DNA from: Branchiostoma floridae
Lineage: Eukaryota > Chordata > Leptocardii > Amphioxiformes > Branchiostomatidae
NCBI RefSeq assembly: GCF_000003815.2
Contig: NC_049988.1
Coordinates: forward strand, 7,102,702-7,166,701
Length of the DNA stretch: 64,000 nucleotides
Direction of reading: 5' to 3'
Made by a program: the position numbers and the translations under genes. Below the pieces are notes generated by a model. The model was not told where the DNA came from. It worked only from the letters and a program-made list of their open reading frames with translations, and did not search any database. Below, piece by piece: positions 24,701 through 39,700 of this stretch. The number at the start of each line of letters is the position of its first letter. The stretch's first letter is position 1.

Positions 24701-27700
24701 AATGCATCTAATTCCTGCTTTCCAGAATACTGTACAGGTACCTTACTAATACATTCATGTATATGGGACACATGGACCTGGAAAGATGTTGGAGGTTGTA
24801 TGAATAATTATGCTGGTGTACTTTCAAACAACTTGGTCACTCATTTTTTCTGATATTATTGAATTTTTTTTAAAGATTTGCATGGTCATTCCCTGGTCTT
24901 TGCTATCTTTGAGGTGCAATCTATCTTCATCTCATTTTGTGCAGTCATCTTTCCACAGGTTTGGACCATACTTCAGTGACTAGGCAAAAGCGCCCCCTAG
25001 ATGCCATGCTTTTCACTGCACCAGTCCAAAGCTCCCAGTATTTACATGTATATCTATGAAGGAGACAGGGGAATTAATATTGTATTCATCCTGCCAACAT
25101 ATATGGAAAATGTTCTTAATACATGACATAAATATGTGCAATTGGGAAACACGGCCTTAACACAAACATGACCAGAATGGTGTAAAAAAGGACTGTCTGT
25201 GTGCATCAACCACATTATTGAGTCAGTATGGTACAACTATCCTTAACCTTGTTGCTGCTACCTATTACGTGTTTTAGCCTACATGTACTTAGCAGGGTTA
25301 ATTCAGACATAAGATTTTCATCAATTGCACAAAAGATATACTGAATTTCATGAACATAGTAATTATAAATACTTGTTAGCATTTAAATCAGGAGAGAGAT
25401 TATCATATTAAGGGCTTTCAACTTTTGATTTTCTTTTTACATTCTTATCCCTTTTAATGAACTGCTTTTATCAATATCCCTTAATTCACAAGTTGGGATT
25501 CAGAACACACCTGTCATCAGTGTTAAAATGGTTGTAAGATAAGATAATATTTCAAATATAATAGATGGATAGCTAGACTTTATCTTATACCTACAGGTTT
25601 GTACAGAATGCACCCCCAAGAGATAAGAGTCATAGGTCATTGAAAAGTGGGCCACCCAAAAGCTTTTGACCTCATTCTTCTTCTTTCATTCAAAATTTGC
25701 CTCTGAATCTTTCTTGCTCATCATCATTACCTGTGATAGAACAGTGGATGAGATGAGGAGCATGCTGCCTCAGATGGTGGTACCCCAGACCCATCTCCTC
25801 CAGCTTCCCTGGCAGGTAGTTCTCCACTAGAACATCACTCTTCTCTGCAAGCTGCACAGACACACAACAAACAAAAGTCCTACAGTCATTTATAATATCA
25901 GACAACAGTTTCATTCGTTCCTTAGAACAATTCAGCAGTCTCTATCAGACTTACTACGTTGGCCATTATAGGGAGAATACTGTAATTCAACAGGAGAGTT
26001 TTGCTACCAACAGTCATTTATAATATCAGACAACAGTTTCATTCGTTCCTTAGAATAATTCAGCAGTCTCTATCAGACTTACTACGTTGGCCATTATAGG
26101 GAGAATACTGTAATTCAACAGGAGAGTTTTGCTACCAAAGGAGTTGGTTGACCTCCAGAGGGGAAACACAAAACGTGGACTGTACATGTGCGTCCTCCCC
26201 TGGCCAATTTCCCGATTTTTTTGCGAATTCTCCAATCCCCACACCCTCGTAGGAAGGCCTGGAGGAGGCTAATAATTCAGAGTCTAAGTGTGTTACCTAG
26301 TGGCACATAGGGCAACAAGTTTCCTTGCAGTTTCAGTAGCAGGATGTATTCTTACAAGGAGGGGTAATGCTATCCCTTCCTCTTTAACATGTTCAAGGCA
26401 CCTACTCGAACTTGGGCGACAATTTCATTTCCCTTCTGAAAGACGGGTGCAGCCCCAACCGAGTTACCATAACCAGGATTGAGCCGGAGTACCCTGTTAC
26501 CAACAAATTGGAACCAACAGATCAAGTGTGAGGCTACTACCAGTTGAGCTATAGGGACATCCCTCAGACAATGGATATAGGAGTCATATTCTTTGTAGTT
26601 TCCTTACTAGCAGCATATTAGAATTCTGGGTTAAGTGCTTGCTGAATTCATTCAGGATTTTGTGGGTTTATACCCCTGCTGGACCATTAAAAAAATTCAA
26701 AGATGGTACAATACTCTTTAAAATTCAGCACTTAACTTATGCAAAAAGAGTAAAGGCTGCTAAATGTCAGCAATGACACTAAACGATATCAGTTCCTGAT
26801 TACATTTAGTAACCATCATTTGTATCACTTAATGAACTACACTTAGATTATGTGAACCTCTAACATATTTCAGAGTTGCAAAATTAAATCAATTCTTTGC
26901 ACTCTTGTTGTACTGAAAAATCTTTAAAGGACTAATAGACAAATAACTGTATTAGCCTGTATAATGACCCTTCAGCACAACACACCAGCTTTGTAGGCAC
27001 GTGTCAGTAATACCTGTATCACGCATTCTGTTTATTGGGTTATCTTGTCGCATAACATCAAACATCTGATTCATTATATCTGGCATGGTAATCCTTAGGG
27101 CACCGCTGGTTTTAGGGTACTTACTGGTAATGCATCATAAAGGGCTAAAACATTAATACCTAAACAATGCTTCGGGCAATCATGGACTGAATCATTCTGC
27201 TTTCATCTACCGAGTGACTTAGATTTAGGCACGATCTAGACACAGTTTTTCCCGATATCTGCGAGCTGACAACCTCTTGCCGACAGCTTTTTTTCAGCGT
27301 CTAGATGGAACTGCAATATCGCCATTAAGATATTGGCAAAATTTCTCGCGAAAGGTCCGGAGCATTCGCCCAATAGCTTAGCAGGGGTCCCCGACAACTT
27401 CCGCGCGCGTGTTGATGCGTCCCGACTTTGGGAGGGCTCATTAGCATATAACGCTGGCTCATTAGGCCAGACAGCTGTTTATGACTGCAAGCGCCACGGG
27501 TGTCCTGCCCCCAACTTTCCAGATCCCTACCTAGATCTCCACATATATCCGATTCGGTAAAAACTGTGTATAGATTGGGCCTTAGAAAATGAATTCAAGT
27601 CAGTTACCAAGAAATCCTTACAATACCAACCTGCCCACACCTTAGTAACATTAATATCAATATATATTTATCATATTTAACAAATTATAAACGATAGATC

Positions 27701-30700
27701 GGAAATTGCTTGATGCTAAGAAGTTCCGCAAAAAAAGGCTTTCACGTTGTCCAACTAACGTAAAGGCCTTTGAGTTTGCAGGGATTTAATTTTAGGGACA
27801 CCAGATGCAGTATAATCAAATACATGGATACTTATAACTTCTAATTTTGCTTAGGGACAAAAGGGAGTGTTCACAATGGTTTTTGATTGGTTCAGAGCCC
27901 ACACTCTACCAGTTATGCCACAACGACGTCACCAGTTATGAGGAAAGAAAAAAATGAATTTCATCAAAAATTACAAAGTGCTACCTGACCGTATGTAATC
28001 CAGTACGTACATGTACTAATGGGTTGATGCTTCACAAGTTGCTGTTGCGTATATGAACACAAGTAGCAATCGACAGTGCTGACGACTTAAACAACGACCT
28101 ATGACGTAAGATGTTGTAAGTCGATAATGGGTTTCAACGACTTTGTTTTTCAAATGTCAAAATCTCCTCCAACAAAACCTTCTAAGCAATACTATAAGTT
28201 TTCCAGGGCATTCAACAGATTTCTGATTCAAATTACTAAAGTGAAAAAAAGTTGAAAAGTCAAAAACGGGATTCGACATTGGAATTTCTTAGTTTGAGGA
28301 CATCCAATTTCTTCTGTCGTATTTCACATTGAGATTTACGTTTTCTTGGATGGGTATGATATGAAAAATGTGTAACACATTGTGTCTTAGGGCAATGGTA
28401 CTGGAAGGTGGATCCGATCCCTCTCCTTTTTACCTTCCCAACCAAAGTATAAAAGTCACACACAAAGAAGACCAAGGGCACCAAACAGCACATTCTTCTA
28501 GGCAGCCATATTTTACATATAGATGAAAAATTACACCAGGGGTGCGAGTGTCACTGTCATACTATATTATAGCCTACAAGAGCCTTTCATATAGCCAAGA
28601 GGAAAATTGTTCAGACTGAGAATGTAGAAAATTAGGGAGTACAATTCTCAACATTTCTCGTGCAGTTACCGTCCAATTTCAGCTCATAAAAGAAAAATTG
28701 GATTTTCGGTTTTCACAGAGCATTACAGACGCACAAAATATCAGATTAGTGTGATTTGATTCAATTTTTGTGAAACCATGGTATTCTTTAAGCTAGCATT
28801 ACACTGACAACTACATTTGGCCAAATTTGCCTGAAGGTGATATCATGCATCGAATTTCAAAATTGCCAGAGAATGGTCAGGAGCAAAATTATCTTTCCCC
28901 TGAAAGTCAACCTCGATATTGGATGGGGTTAGTGACCTCGGAGCATCTGTATCTGTATCTGTATCTATATAGCAGGTATAACCGCCGTTCGGCGTAACAC
29001 ACCAGCTTCGCAGGCACGCGGCGCGGCAGCAGCTGGTTATATTACACTGAACGACTCGTTACCCCTAGCTTTTGCACATCTATCTGCAAGCGTTCTTTAA
29101 AACTACCGAGAGAAGATGCCCCTACTGTACTTGGTGATAACAAGTTCCACTCTACGATAGTTCTGGGAAAGTATGAATTTTTGAACACATCAATCCTAGG
29201 TTGGTAACTCTGGTATTTGAAGGCATGACTGTTTCTTGTTCTTTTTTGAGCTGGTATTAGATACTTATCTGTTGGTACGTCCACCAGTTTATTGGTCATA
29301 AAAATATGGAACGCTTCACGAATTTGCGTGTTATCAGCATCAGAATACCTGCTGTATTGCTGATGATGAATATAGAATACATTTACATATTCCGTATCAC
29401 CTGAGTTATCAGCCCGAAGGTAGGATCGGCCAATGGCTGAAGAGCAAAGGGGGATCGGACCTGCGGGAGGGCTGAAACCAAGGGTGATGCGAAATATACA
29501 GTGTACGGTTGTATTGATATCTTATTTTTGTCGTACCCATCTGAGAAAACCGACGTTTTAATGCTTAACGTGCCAGGAGTTGACAAAATTTGGTGTCCTT
29601 GAACAAAAAAGGACAACAATTATTCCAAGTTCGGTGTTCGAATTTTTGACAGCTGCACAGGTGACACACTCTAAGTGGGCTCAACTGATTCTTTGATAAA
29701 AATAGAAGCCTGTGTTATCACCCAGCCCGGAACACCCCTATCGAATGTTATCGTGGCCTAGGTATGACATGATGTCTTTTACAGGTCACAAACTTGTCAG
29801 CAAGCTATCTTCCTGCTGCGTGTTGTAGGCCTAGGTGACATCAAAACTCTCTAGGTCATATACAAACACTTCAAGAACAACATTGACAAGCCAGCTGAGT
29901 ATTTCAACTTTTCTGACACCAAAATTACAGCAGCCTGTAGAGGGAACATAACAACTTGAAATCCCGTCCTAGCTTAGGGTAAGCATACTAACCGCATGTA
30001 GACGTCATATCATTCTTCTATGGTCGTTGATACACACTTTTGTCACACAATGCTGAAAGTGTAAGTGATCTCAAAACAGTTTAGTGCACTTGATTCGTAT
30101 ATTCTTAAACTATAATGGTCATGACGTCCCAGGAAAGACAGACAACCTCACTCACACAACATTGAACAGTTTTCGACAAGCGTGATGAACGATGAACCAC
30201 AACTTAACACTCCATCCTAAGGACTTTTACTTTCCAAAAGTGTGCATGTCGGGTGGGCAACATCAGCCTGGATTTGTACTTCAGAAACTCTTGATCCAGA
30301 GGCAGAGTCGCTAACTATATGTACTACTAGGGGTATACATGTACAATGAGTTGTACGTACAAGTACAGAAAATTCAGATACAGGTATGGTCTAGGTCCAG
30401 AGGATCAGTATGTGAAAACTAATGTGAATGGGTATTACTCCAAACAATGGTCGATTTCACTACAAATAATTCTGTTTGGTGGTATATTTGTCAATTGGCA
30501 TTTTAAAATCCTATCTTGACGTTCATGCAAAAACACTAACTGACTGTATGTTTTAGACCAAGTTTGACTGTAGAAACTTGGTGAAAATGACGATCAACTC
30601 TCCACTGCTTTGCCCATTATTTTCTTGGACCTGTCAGCCCCAAAACAAGTGCCGGTAAAATCTGTTCATCTTTAATCGTTCCAAAATCCCGTCCTCTCTT

Positions 30701-33700
30701 TTTTCAGCTCCATTTTTTTCTGGACCGGTCCAACAAGAAAAAACAGTTTTGTATCAGTTAACCCACCCCTAGGCCTATGTACTACTGTGCAAACCGTGGC
30801 CATCATTTGCCATGCACAGTCAATCCAACCACTTTCCAGAACTGACTCCACTACCATTAAAGGGAGCTGCAGAAAGAGTTAAATAGGGGCCTTAACAACT
30901 CCGATTGTCCATCAAAAGCCCACGCAAAAGACATTACCGACGGGAAAATCAATTGGAGATTGGGCCGTGCTAACAGTCTCCTCTCTCTGATGTTTGATGG
31001 CGGGCCCTTCTCACCAAGCTCAGATAATACAAATTTGGAAAGTAGCTTTCGAAATGCATTGAAATGGCAAAGGGCTTCCAACCTTTGATTTGTTTGAAGC
31101 TTTCTTTTTTCAGAAGCTCAAATTTTTTTCATTGAGGGAGGTAGGGATAAAATATAACAGAGATACATGTACAGATTACGTCGAGTCCTAATAAATCTAT
31201 CAACATATATCGCTACATATATACATGGTACAAAACATTACTAGACCAAAAGCTCAGCGTTCATAGTCTATGTCTATTTGTTTTGGTTCTTTTACTTTCC
31301 AATAATTCTGTTTTTTACCTTTTTTAGTTTTTATCTTTGCTCCATGGACAAGCTATCACTTTTAATTACAAATAAGTGCACTGGTATTAAGAAAGATGAA
31401 ATTCTAACATTTTATAGTTGGTTGCAGAACATAGATCTTAATTCTTAATTTTGTCTATTTGCACATTAACTGATAAACCGCATTAAGGCATAACACACTA
31501 GTTTTCAATTATTTGCAATGCTATTTTAACCTAATAGATTTGATCCACTCACAACAGGAAGGACCCCTACTTGGTTTCGTAGCTATATAATACCAATTTT
31601 CTTACTGCTAACTCCAACAATACATTCTAACTACCTTTAATTTGGTACAACTGTGATTTAGAACGTCTAGAAATACAATAGTTTTGAGGCGAGAGCAGTT
31701 GTGACTTATCCCGCAACCACGTAATAGTATGGTTTTATTCTTATTGCTGATAAAAAGTGTGGTAGACCTGACAAAAGTTACAGTTCACCAGTGGAGCTGA
31801 TCCACAAAGGCTACAATTGCTGAAGAAATACTTGCACTTGTGACTCTAATTTCATCGCAAGAGTAAAAGCTTTTGCTTCCAATCGATACCCACCACTTAG
31901 GAACCATTGACAAGTCTTATGCGTAGTCTAAAAGACACGTTAAAGTGGTTAACTGAAAAACCTTTTAAACGTTTACGCATTTTTCCAGGAATTCCAGATT
32001 TAAGACTATTAAACTAGCTAGGTTCAAAGCCACTCACAATTACAGACCATTTGTGAATGTCAATATCAGTAAAAGCAAAAGTCTTCATGACTAAAAGTCA
32101 TCATGACTAAACAGCGGGTACAATTTTCAATTTAATAACTCATCAATGTTATGTAAGGGCTTCAAGGTCATATCTAGGTCGCGATAATGTTTGAACAGGT
32201 ATTATGGACTGGGCGATAACTTGCCATATCACACAGACTTCCATACAAAAAAATTGACCACACTCAGTGCCTCGGAGTGTGCCTATGTCAAACATTCAAA
32301 TACTTGATTCCAACATTGGAATTTTTTTTTTACAATTCTCTCCAAAAACACCATATTTTCTCTTTTAAGGCCACACCAATTTAATTTCTTGGTTCACGGA
32401 TTTTTTCATAAAAAATATGGAGCGAGAGGACGAAATAAAAATGAAAATAAAAATTGTAAAAGGGTTGGGGTAAAGGTAAGGGCTAATCCAAAACATAAAG
32501 AATAAAAGATTTTCAGCTTGAAAAAAGTACAAAAACACTATTACTGTACAGTAACAGCACCTGTTCATTGAAAATTACAAAAGCATATCAGTTTTTATGT
32601 TTGCTACACCAGAAAGTTGGTGAATGGTTTCATTAATGGTGAAAATTTGCTGAGTGGTAATTTTTATTTTAATTTTTTTTTCAAAAAAATAGGAGCGAGC
32701 GAATCCGTGAACCAAGAAATTAAATTGGTGTGGCCTTAGCTTTTATTGAATAGACATTCAAACAAACAGTAAGTGTGCTGCTGATCAAAAAAGAAGACTT
32801 GACGAAATCTGCTCCAACACCACATCATTCCACCATGCCCACCCTTGGTGCTGAAATGCCTTCCAGGGTTTGAAATTGAAGAAGACAAATTTTCATTCAT
32901 TCAAGTCTTTATGAACAAAATTAAAGATGATGAAAGCATGCTGTCAGTAAAATCAAAGACGTCATACTGTCATAGGTCATAAGGCCTAAATCGGTTCGGT
33001 TTGGTTGGATTTAATTCGGATCTCCATTAGTCAGGGTGAATGATGTGATCACCATTGGGCTGATTCAAGGTGACTTGTAGTGAATCACCAACTCTAAATG
33101 GAAGGATTTGTAACATCGCACACTGGGGCATGCCTTACTCTTTTTCGAAAGGTGTGGTGGGTTCACATGCGAGAGGTGTGGCTCTTCCCAAACACCTGGA
33201 CCTCCATTTAACGTCCTATCCGAGAGACGTCCCTAGCAGAAGCTAGGTACTCATTATCACCTGAGTGAAGTTAGGAAAGTGCCTTTCCCAGGGCACTAGA
33301 TCGGTGACACGGCAGGTTTCGAACCTGGGACCTCTTGGGCCTGAGCCCTGTCGATTGTGTCACATGATCTCACCCCTTTCTTCCTGTCTATATCATCAGA
33401 CCAGATCACTGTTCCCTTGTAACATTAATATTCTTAGATATTTTATTCAGGGAAAAACACATACAGGCCACTCAAGAACCATTGACAGGTCTTTTGCATA
33501 GTCTAACAGACATGTTGAAGTGGTTAAGTGAAAAACGTTTACGTATTTTTCCGGGAATTGCGGTTTTAAGAGGTTAAACTTCCTTGGTTGAAAGCCACAA
33601 TTACAGCCGTTTTAATGTCAATGTCAGTAGAAGCAAAAGTCATCATGACTAAAAGTCTTCCCGAACTAAGCAGCGGGTGCAATTTTCGATTTAATAATTC

Positions 33701-36700
33701 AGTGATGTCATGTTAGGGCTTCTAGGTCATATCTAGGTCATGATAATGTTCAAACAGGTATTACAGACTGGGTGATAACTTGCCATATCACACAGGCTTC
33801 CATACAAAAAATTGAGGACACTCCGCACCTCGGAGTGCGCCTGTGTCAAACATTCGAACACTTGTACGGGACGCTGAAATGGCTGTTTTACAATTTCTCT
33901 CCAAAGACACCATATTTTCTCGACTTCGTACTCCTTTTGCATTAAAACATTGTGTTTTCTGAGTGGGCACGACGTCATAGCCTCTCCACAGGTCGAATCA
34001 CCCTCTGGCCATCAGCTAATTCTACCAGCAGTCGGGCTGGTACATGTACCTCTGTTGATGCAGAATATACAATGTTGTACAAATGTATTTTATATTGACT
34101 TCATATAACCTGACTAAAATGCAGCTATTAGTAAGTGAAAAACCTTTCAATCGTTAATGCATTTTTCCAGGAATTGCAGTTTCAATAAACTTCCTGTCTT
34201 CAAAGCCACAACAATTACAGCCATTTGACACTCGTTCTCATTGAAATGTCGAAAATGGCATTTTTTGGGTCGAAAAATAAATCGGCTTTATTTTCACTGA
34301 AAACTACTTGGTTGTTTGGGAAAATTCCTCTTTTAACCATAGCCAAAAAATGGCAACTTATTATTTTCGGTCCCATTGGTAATGCATTACAGGGCATGTA
34401 ACAAACGTTACCTGTAACGTTTGTTACAACAGCAGACTTTACCATGTTTTCTTCGAAAGGACTTACCTTATTGACTACATCATTTAGGTATAAGTGAATG
34501 CCCCTAGGGACATTTGAAAAGTGGGCAGCTTTTTTACACCAGGTCAAATAGAAAGCCTAGACAGCATCGAACAATGGTAACGTTTGTTACAGTCATTTCT
34601 GTACAACATTTTGTTAAGCAAGGTGGGATACAAATGACAGTCAACAACCCTTTCTTGTTTCTTTAGAAAGCCAGAAAAACTGTACAGCGTCACAAAAACG
34701 GCCATTTCTAGTCTTATACGTGCATAATATAACCGTGGCAACCATCGTACTAGTGGTGGTAACGTTTGTTACAGAATCTGGCGACAGGCATAAACCACCT
34801 CACACAGCCTCCAAGATCAGTGACAGTAGCGATCTGACGTGATCGGACAGAGGGCCTGGGTAGCTGATTTCACCTGCCGAACAATCAGTCTGGGAACTGA
34901 ACTGTTAAATTTTTGGCTACTATTTGAATTCTTCGTTTCTTCTCAGGCGACAGCCATTTTTTAGGGTGTGAAATCCCACCCGTGGCTATAACAATCTTTT
35001 CAGCCATCAACCAATACGAATGTTGTGGTGCATCTTTTGTAAAACATTACAGGGGTTGTGGAAAAATGAAGGAACCAGTGATGTTGTCTATAATTTGCTC
35101 CATATCAAGGCGTAAAGTCAGGGGACAGCATTTCGACATTTAAATGAGAACGAGCCTTGAACGTCAATGACTAGAAGTCTTCATGACTAAACAGACACTG
35201 CAGGAGGGGTGAATAGCACCCAGAAGGAAGAGGAGAGAAGAGGAGAGCCACACTTCACGCACGTGAACCCACCACACCTTTCGAAAAAGAGTAAGGCATG
35301 CCCCAGTGTGTGATGGTACAAATCCTTCCGTCCAGAGTTGGTGATTCACTACACATCACCTTCATTCACCCAAACCATAGGCCTTATGACCTATGATGTC
35401 TTTGATCTTGCTGACAGCATGCTTTCATCATCTTTCATTTTGTTCCTAAAGACTTAAATGAATCAAAATTTGTCTTGTTCAATTTCAAATCCTGGAAGGC
35501 ATTTCAGCACCAAAGGTGGGCACGGTACCACATTGTGAGGTTTAGCCAAGTGTGAATTGGTACAGCCATCTTCTAAGGAAGAAAAGTGGTCCAGAAGGAC
35601 CATCACAATGACAATGGAAGGGCAATCATTGGGACAACCACGAAATAAAACATGGATGACAACTTAACATAAGACAAGACTTCCATCTTCTCAACCTAAA
35701 CAATTCTAATCAACTGAACTCCTGGCGATCTGCTATCGTGACACAACATTTTTGTGCAAGCACGTCTATTGCTCGCAAGACAGGGAACAAAGATGACAAT
35801 CAGATTAGCTTTTATTGAATAGACATTTATAGGGCCTTCACACGGGAATCGAATTAGCAGGAATCAAGCCGAATCAGCCGGAATGTAGTATTTGCAAACT
35901 TCGTGTCACATTCAGGGCCATTCGGGTGGGAATTCCAAATGGGCCTTAAATCCCCTTCACACGAGAAGGAATGAGCCGGAATGCCGTCAGAATGAAAATT
36001 CTTGTCTATTCCTGTGGATTCGTAGTGCATTCTAGACATTCTTACGGCATTCGAAATATTCTTTCGGCCACATTCTGGCAGGGTTCGAGGTGGCTTGCCG
36101 TTTCGGTTCTCCATCGAATGAGATAAGAATGTTTCGAAGAATGTTAGAATGCCGTAGAATGCGGTCAGACTGCATTCAGAATAGTTAGAATACACTAAGA
36201 ATCCACTACGAATGCCATTCGATATTTCTCCACTTCGAATGCACCTCGACAGTTTTTAACATGTCAAAAACTTTCGAGCCAGCCAAAAGAACTGGGACGA
36301 ATATCTCGAATTGTGAGGAATTGCCACGAATAGAAAAAAAATTCATTCGGACGGCATTCCGGCTCATTCGTGCTCTCGTGTGAAGGGGGCTTTAAGGTTA
36401 AAAAAACAGTGAGTGTGCTGCTGATCAAAATAGAAGACTTGGCAAAATCTGCTCTAACACCACATCATTCCGCCATGCCCACCCTTGGTGCTGATATGCC
36501 TTCCAGGGTTTGAGATTTAACAAATTTTCAGTCATCTAAGTCTTTAGGAACAACATGAATGATGATAATGCATGCTGTCAGTAAAATTAAAGACGTCATA
36601 TTCATTAGACCTTTCTTCATGTCTAGATTAATCAGGCTAGAGACTGTAGGTCACTGGTTCCTTCATAATTATGCTATGATTTTTTTTGTGGCGTCTCATA

Positions 36701-39700
36701 CCATAACAGCTGGGGGTTCAGCTTAAAGCTAAAACGTCCTGTGTTTGAGTCCTGATATGCTTCAATGTTGTGCTCTTAGGAAAGGCATTTAACACTAATT
36801 TCCTCACTTCATGTGAAAATGAGTACCTGGCTTTGATTTGGGACATCCCTTGGATAGGATGCTAAATGGAGGTCCAGTGTTTGAAGACAGTAACACTTCG
36901 AGCATGTAAAAGATACCAACACTAATAATAAAAGAGTACATATTGGGGTCATTCGGAGGGTGAGTGTATCAAATAAATATATCCAGATCAGGGCTCGAAA
37001 TACTGGGTGCATGTGCACCCAGGTGCACCTAAAATTGAAGCTGTGCACCCAATTATTTTCTGTGGGTGCACAGGGTGCACCCAAATATTTTCTAAGGTTT
37101 ATGTATGTAAAGATATCAAAGTATACTAGTATACATCATATTCTTGACATGATGAGATCTAAGTGTTAGAAAGATAATAAAAATGTCTGTCATGGCACTT
37201 GTTTAAGAATTTGATAGCTTGTAACTAAGTTTTATTATTTGGTTATTACTCAAATTTAAGTGGTGCACCCAAAAAGTTTTTGGTGCACCCAATTTTCCAA
37301 GCTGGGTGAACCAGTGAACCTAATCCCAAAAATGAATTTCGAGCCCTGCAGATAAACAGCTTGTACTGGTACTTCTCAAACCTGATGTGTTATGCAATAA
37401 TAGCATCTGTTCTTTTTCCTGTGTAAAAAAATTGTCATTTGCATTTATGGAAAAAAAAGGCACCAAATAACTTCCTAATATATATATACTTAGGAATTAA
37501 TACATCAAAATCAAAGTGACATAAATCATATTACTGGACATGCAATATAGTATACATTCATCTTTCTTTCCTACCGTTAATGGGAAATGGGAATACATTA
37601 AAGGTACTTTGAACCAGCTGAAATGACAGGAAGCTAATTTTTCCGCTACGAACCAAACGGAACTTCAAGGAATTTTTCCCTTTCCTTTCCTTTCAGGTAA
37701 GCGCAATGATCAGTACACCCAGGAATATTCAGTGGCAGACTCAATTGGCCAATGGAGGGTGAAAATGAAGACTTGCAGAAAACTTGTCTATATTATGATG
37801 AGGAACTAGACAGTGTAATATTCTCTTGGGAACTAATCAACGTGGTCCTATGGGATTTCCTGTGTCGTGACACTGCAATGACTAATTAATAGGAAGGGTA
37901 ATGTTTCTTGTGATGAATTCTTTGTATGTTCGTCTCCATTTTTGTAGGGTCTGCTGCTACCAGCCCAAAGCTACCCAGGTAGACCCATGTAATGACTTGT
38001 GTCGTCATCAATGAAGTCAAAGTCAATGGTGGGGGCATGACTGTCACAGAGTGACTGATTTTTTTCTGAATTGAAGAACGCACTTTTGAAACTTTTCAAA
38101 ATTCAAAAGGTGCAGCAATACAGTTATTTCCACAAATTTAAAGTTACTTTGAGGTTATTATACAGATAAATGGGAAAAGGACATCAAACAGAGCAAGGTC
38201 AGGTGCTACAGTTCTAGACAAGTTGCAAAACTTGATAAATGATGTTTTCATTACAACATATTCAGTTTCTATGCCATTTTGTTGCACGTAAGCGATTCAT
38301 AAGTTTGTAGAGACAATGCAAGTGGGAAATGCTTAGCCTGGAGTCCTGTCAGTCTAATGTTAGCTTTGGTTAACTCTCAACTAAACCGACAACAACTGTT
38401 AGGAGCGGACCAAAACTATCAAGGTTGAGCTAAAGGCTAGGTAACTGCAAAAGAAAAATCGCAACCTTTCTGCTTGAATGCCCATTCTTTTTCACAACCT
38501 TTTTTGGGCTGTGAGCCAGAAAGACAGGGCAACCAGAAAACATTACGACTTTTAATAACTCCATACCAAAATATACCTGAGGGCGAGAAATTTTTTTTTT
38601 TTTTTACAAACTAACAAGTCCCCAGGGACTTACTGACGTACTCGGGACGCAGTGTGATGAGCAACTTGTTTGCGCATCGGATAAGACGCTTCACCAGTGT
38701 AACAGAGAAACTGCAAATAGAAAGTAAGCCACACCCTAACCTAATTAGAGCTTCAGTGAGCACTACTAAACACAGATCAGGGGACAGGTACTTTATATGT
38801 TTTGAACTGTTTTTAGGAAAACTTGGTCACTGACACTCAATATCCAGTTTATTGTGAGAATGATTCTTGATAAATCAAGAACCAGCCAGCAAGAAGTTGA
38901 GACGTAAGTACGATATTGTATAATTATCTTGTATGTTTATACATTGCCACACCCTGAAGCTTAGTAAGATGCTGGTAAATCCTTCTTAAGATTCACACAT
39001 TCCTTTGTCTTGTCTTCTTCTTCTAGTTTGTGTATCCCCATCTTTTCATAGCTCTGTACACTAAACTAAATTAAACTAAAGAAGTGTTGTAGTGCTGAAG
39101 CAATGTTTTATTATGCTTCTGAAGAAAATGATATTGTATGCTTTTCTGTACATGCGTTGCTTCTTTCCATGTACTCTTTACTAAATTCCAGCAAGATTGT
39201 ACTACTACCCCTATTAATTTTGCTGTGGTTTGTATGTTTTGATGACTTTTCTTGCTTTCTCCTCAGTTATTCTCCTGATGTATGTAAATACACTTAACAC
39301 TTAAACTATGAAGAGATAAGTTCAACTTTTTGTAGTTTTATTCAGTAATTGTTGCATGCTGAATTATGTCATAATTAGCTACAATGAAGAACTCTCCAAG
39401 CAAAGGTTTGGCTCCTGCTGGTTTGTTGATGTGTTTAAGGCATTTTCATCAGGTTTTCTATTTTGTCTTGTTTTCACTATTTCTGAAAAAGAAAACGAGA
39501 CAAAATAGAAAGCCTGATAAAAACACTCATCAAAAACCAGCTGGACCAAAATCACAGCTTGACCATGAAGAGAAACTATAAAGGAAAGCAGATAACTACT
39601 AAAATCATTTGACTGGAAACTGGCAAAAGTTCTGAACCGTCTCCAATAATCTCTTCTGTGTATGAAATGTCATTGATGATTCAAGTACAAGCGGATGTTT

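Larger units (their letters stand above)
31890..36600. repeat. Large composite of direct and inverted duplications
   Basis: The stretch at about 31895-32320 recurs directly at 33470-33920 (GAACCATTGACA, CATCATGACTAAAAGTC, CATATCTAGGTC). The stretch at 32800-33250 recurs inverted at about 35260-35530 (TTTCGAAAAAGAGTAAGGCA; CTGGAAGGCATTTCAGCACC) and directly at 36400-36560. Later elements (32366, 34229, 35950) have inserted into it. It is probably a large old transposon family with nested insertions. Confidence 0.65.

Noticed and set aside
27333-27560. 75-codon plus-strand frame
   Set aside because: Falls inside a MITE with inverted ends; no homology.
36960-37169. Frame coding a Cys/Val-rich 69-residue peptide
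   Set aside because: It is the interior of the hAT-like MITE at 36989-37348, based on GGGTGCACC repeats.
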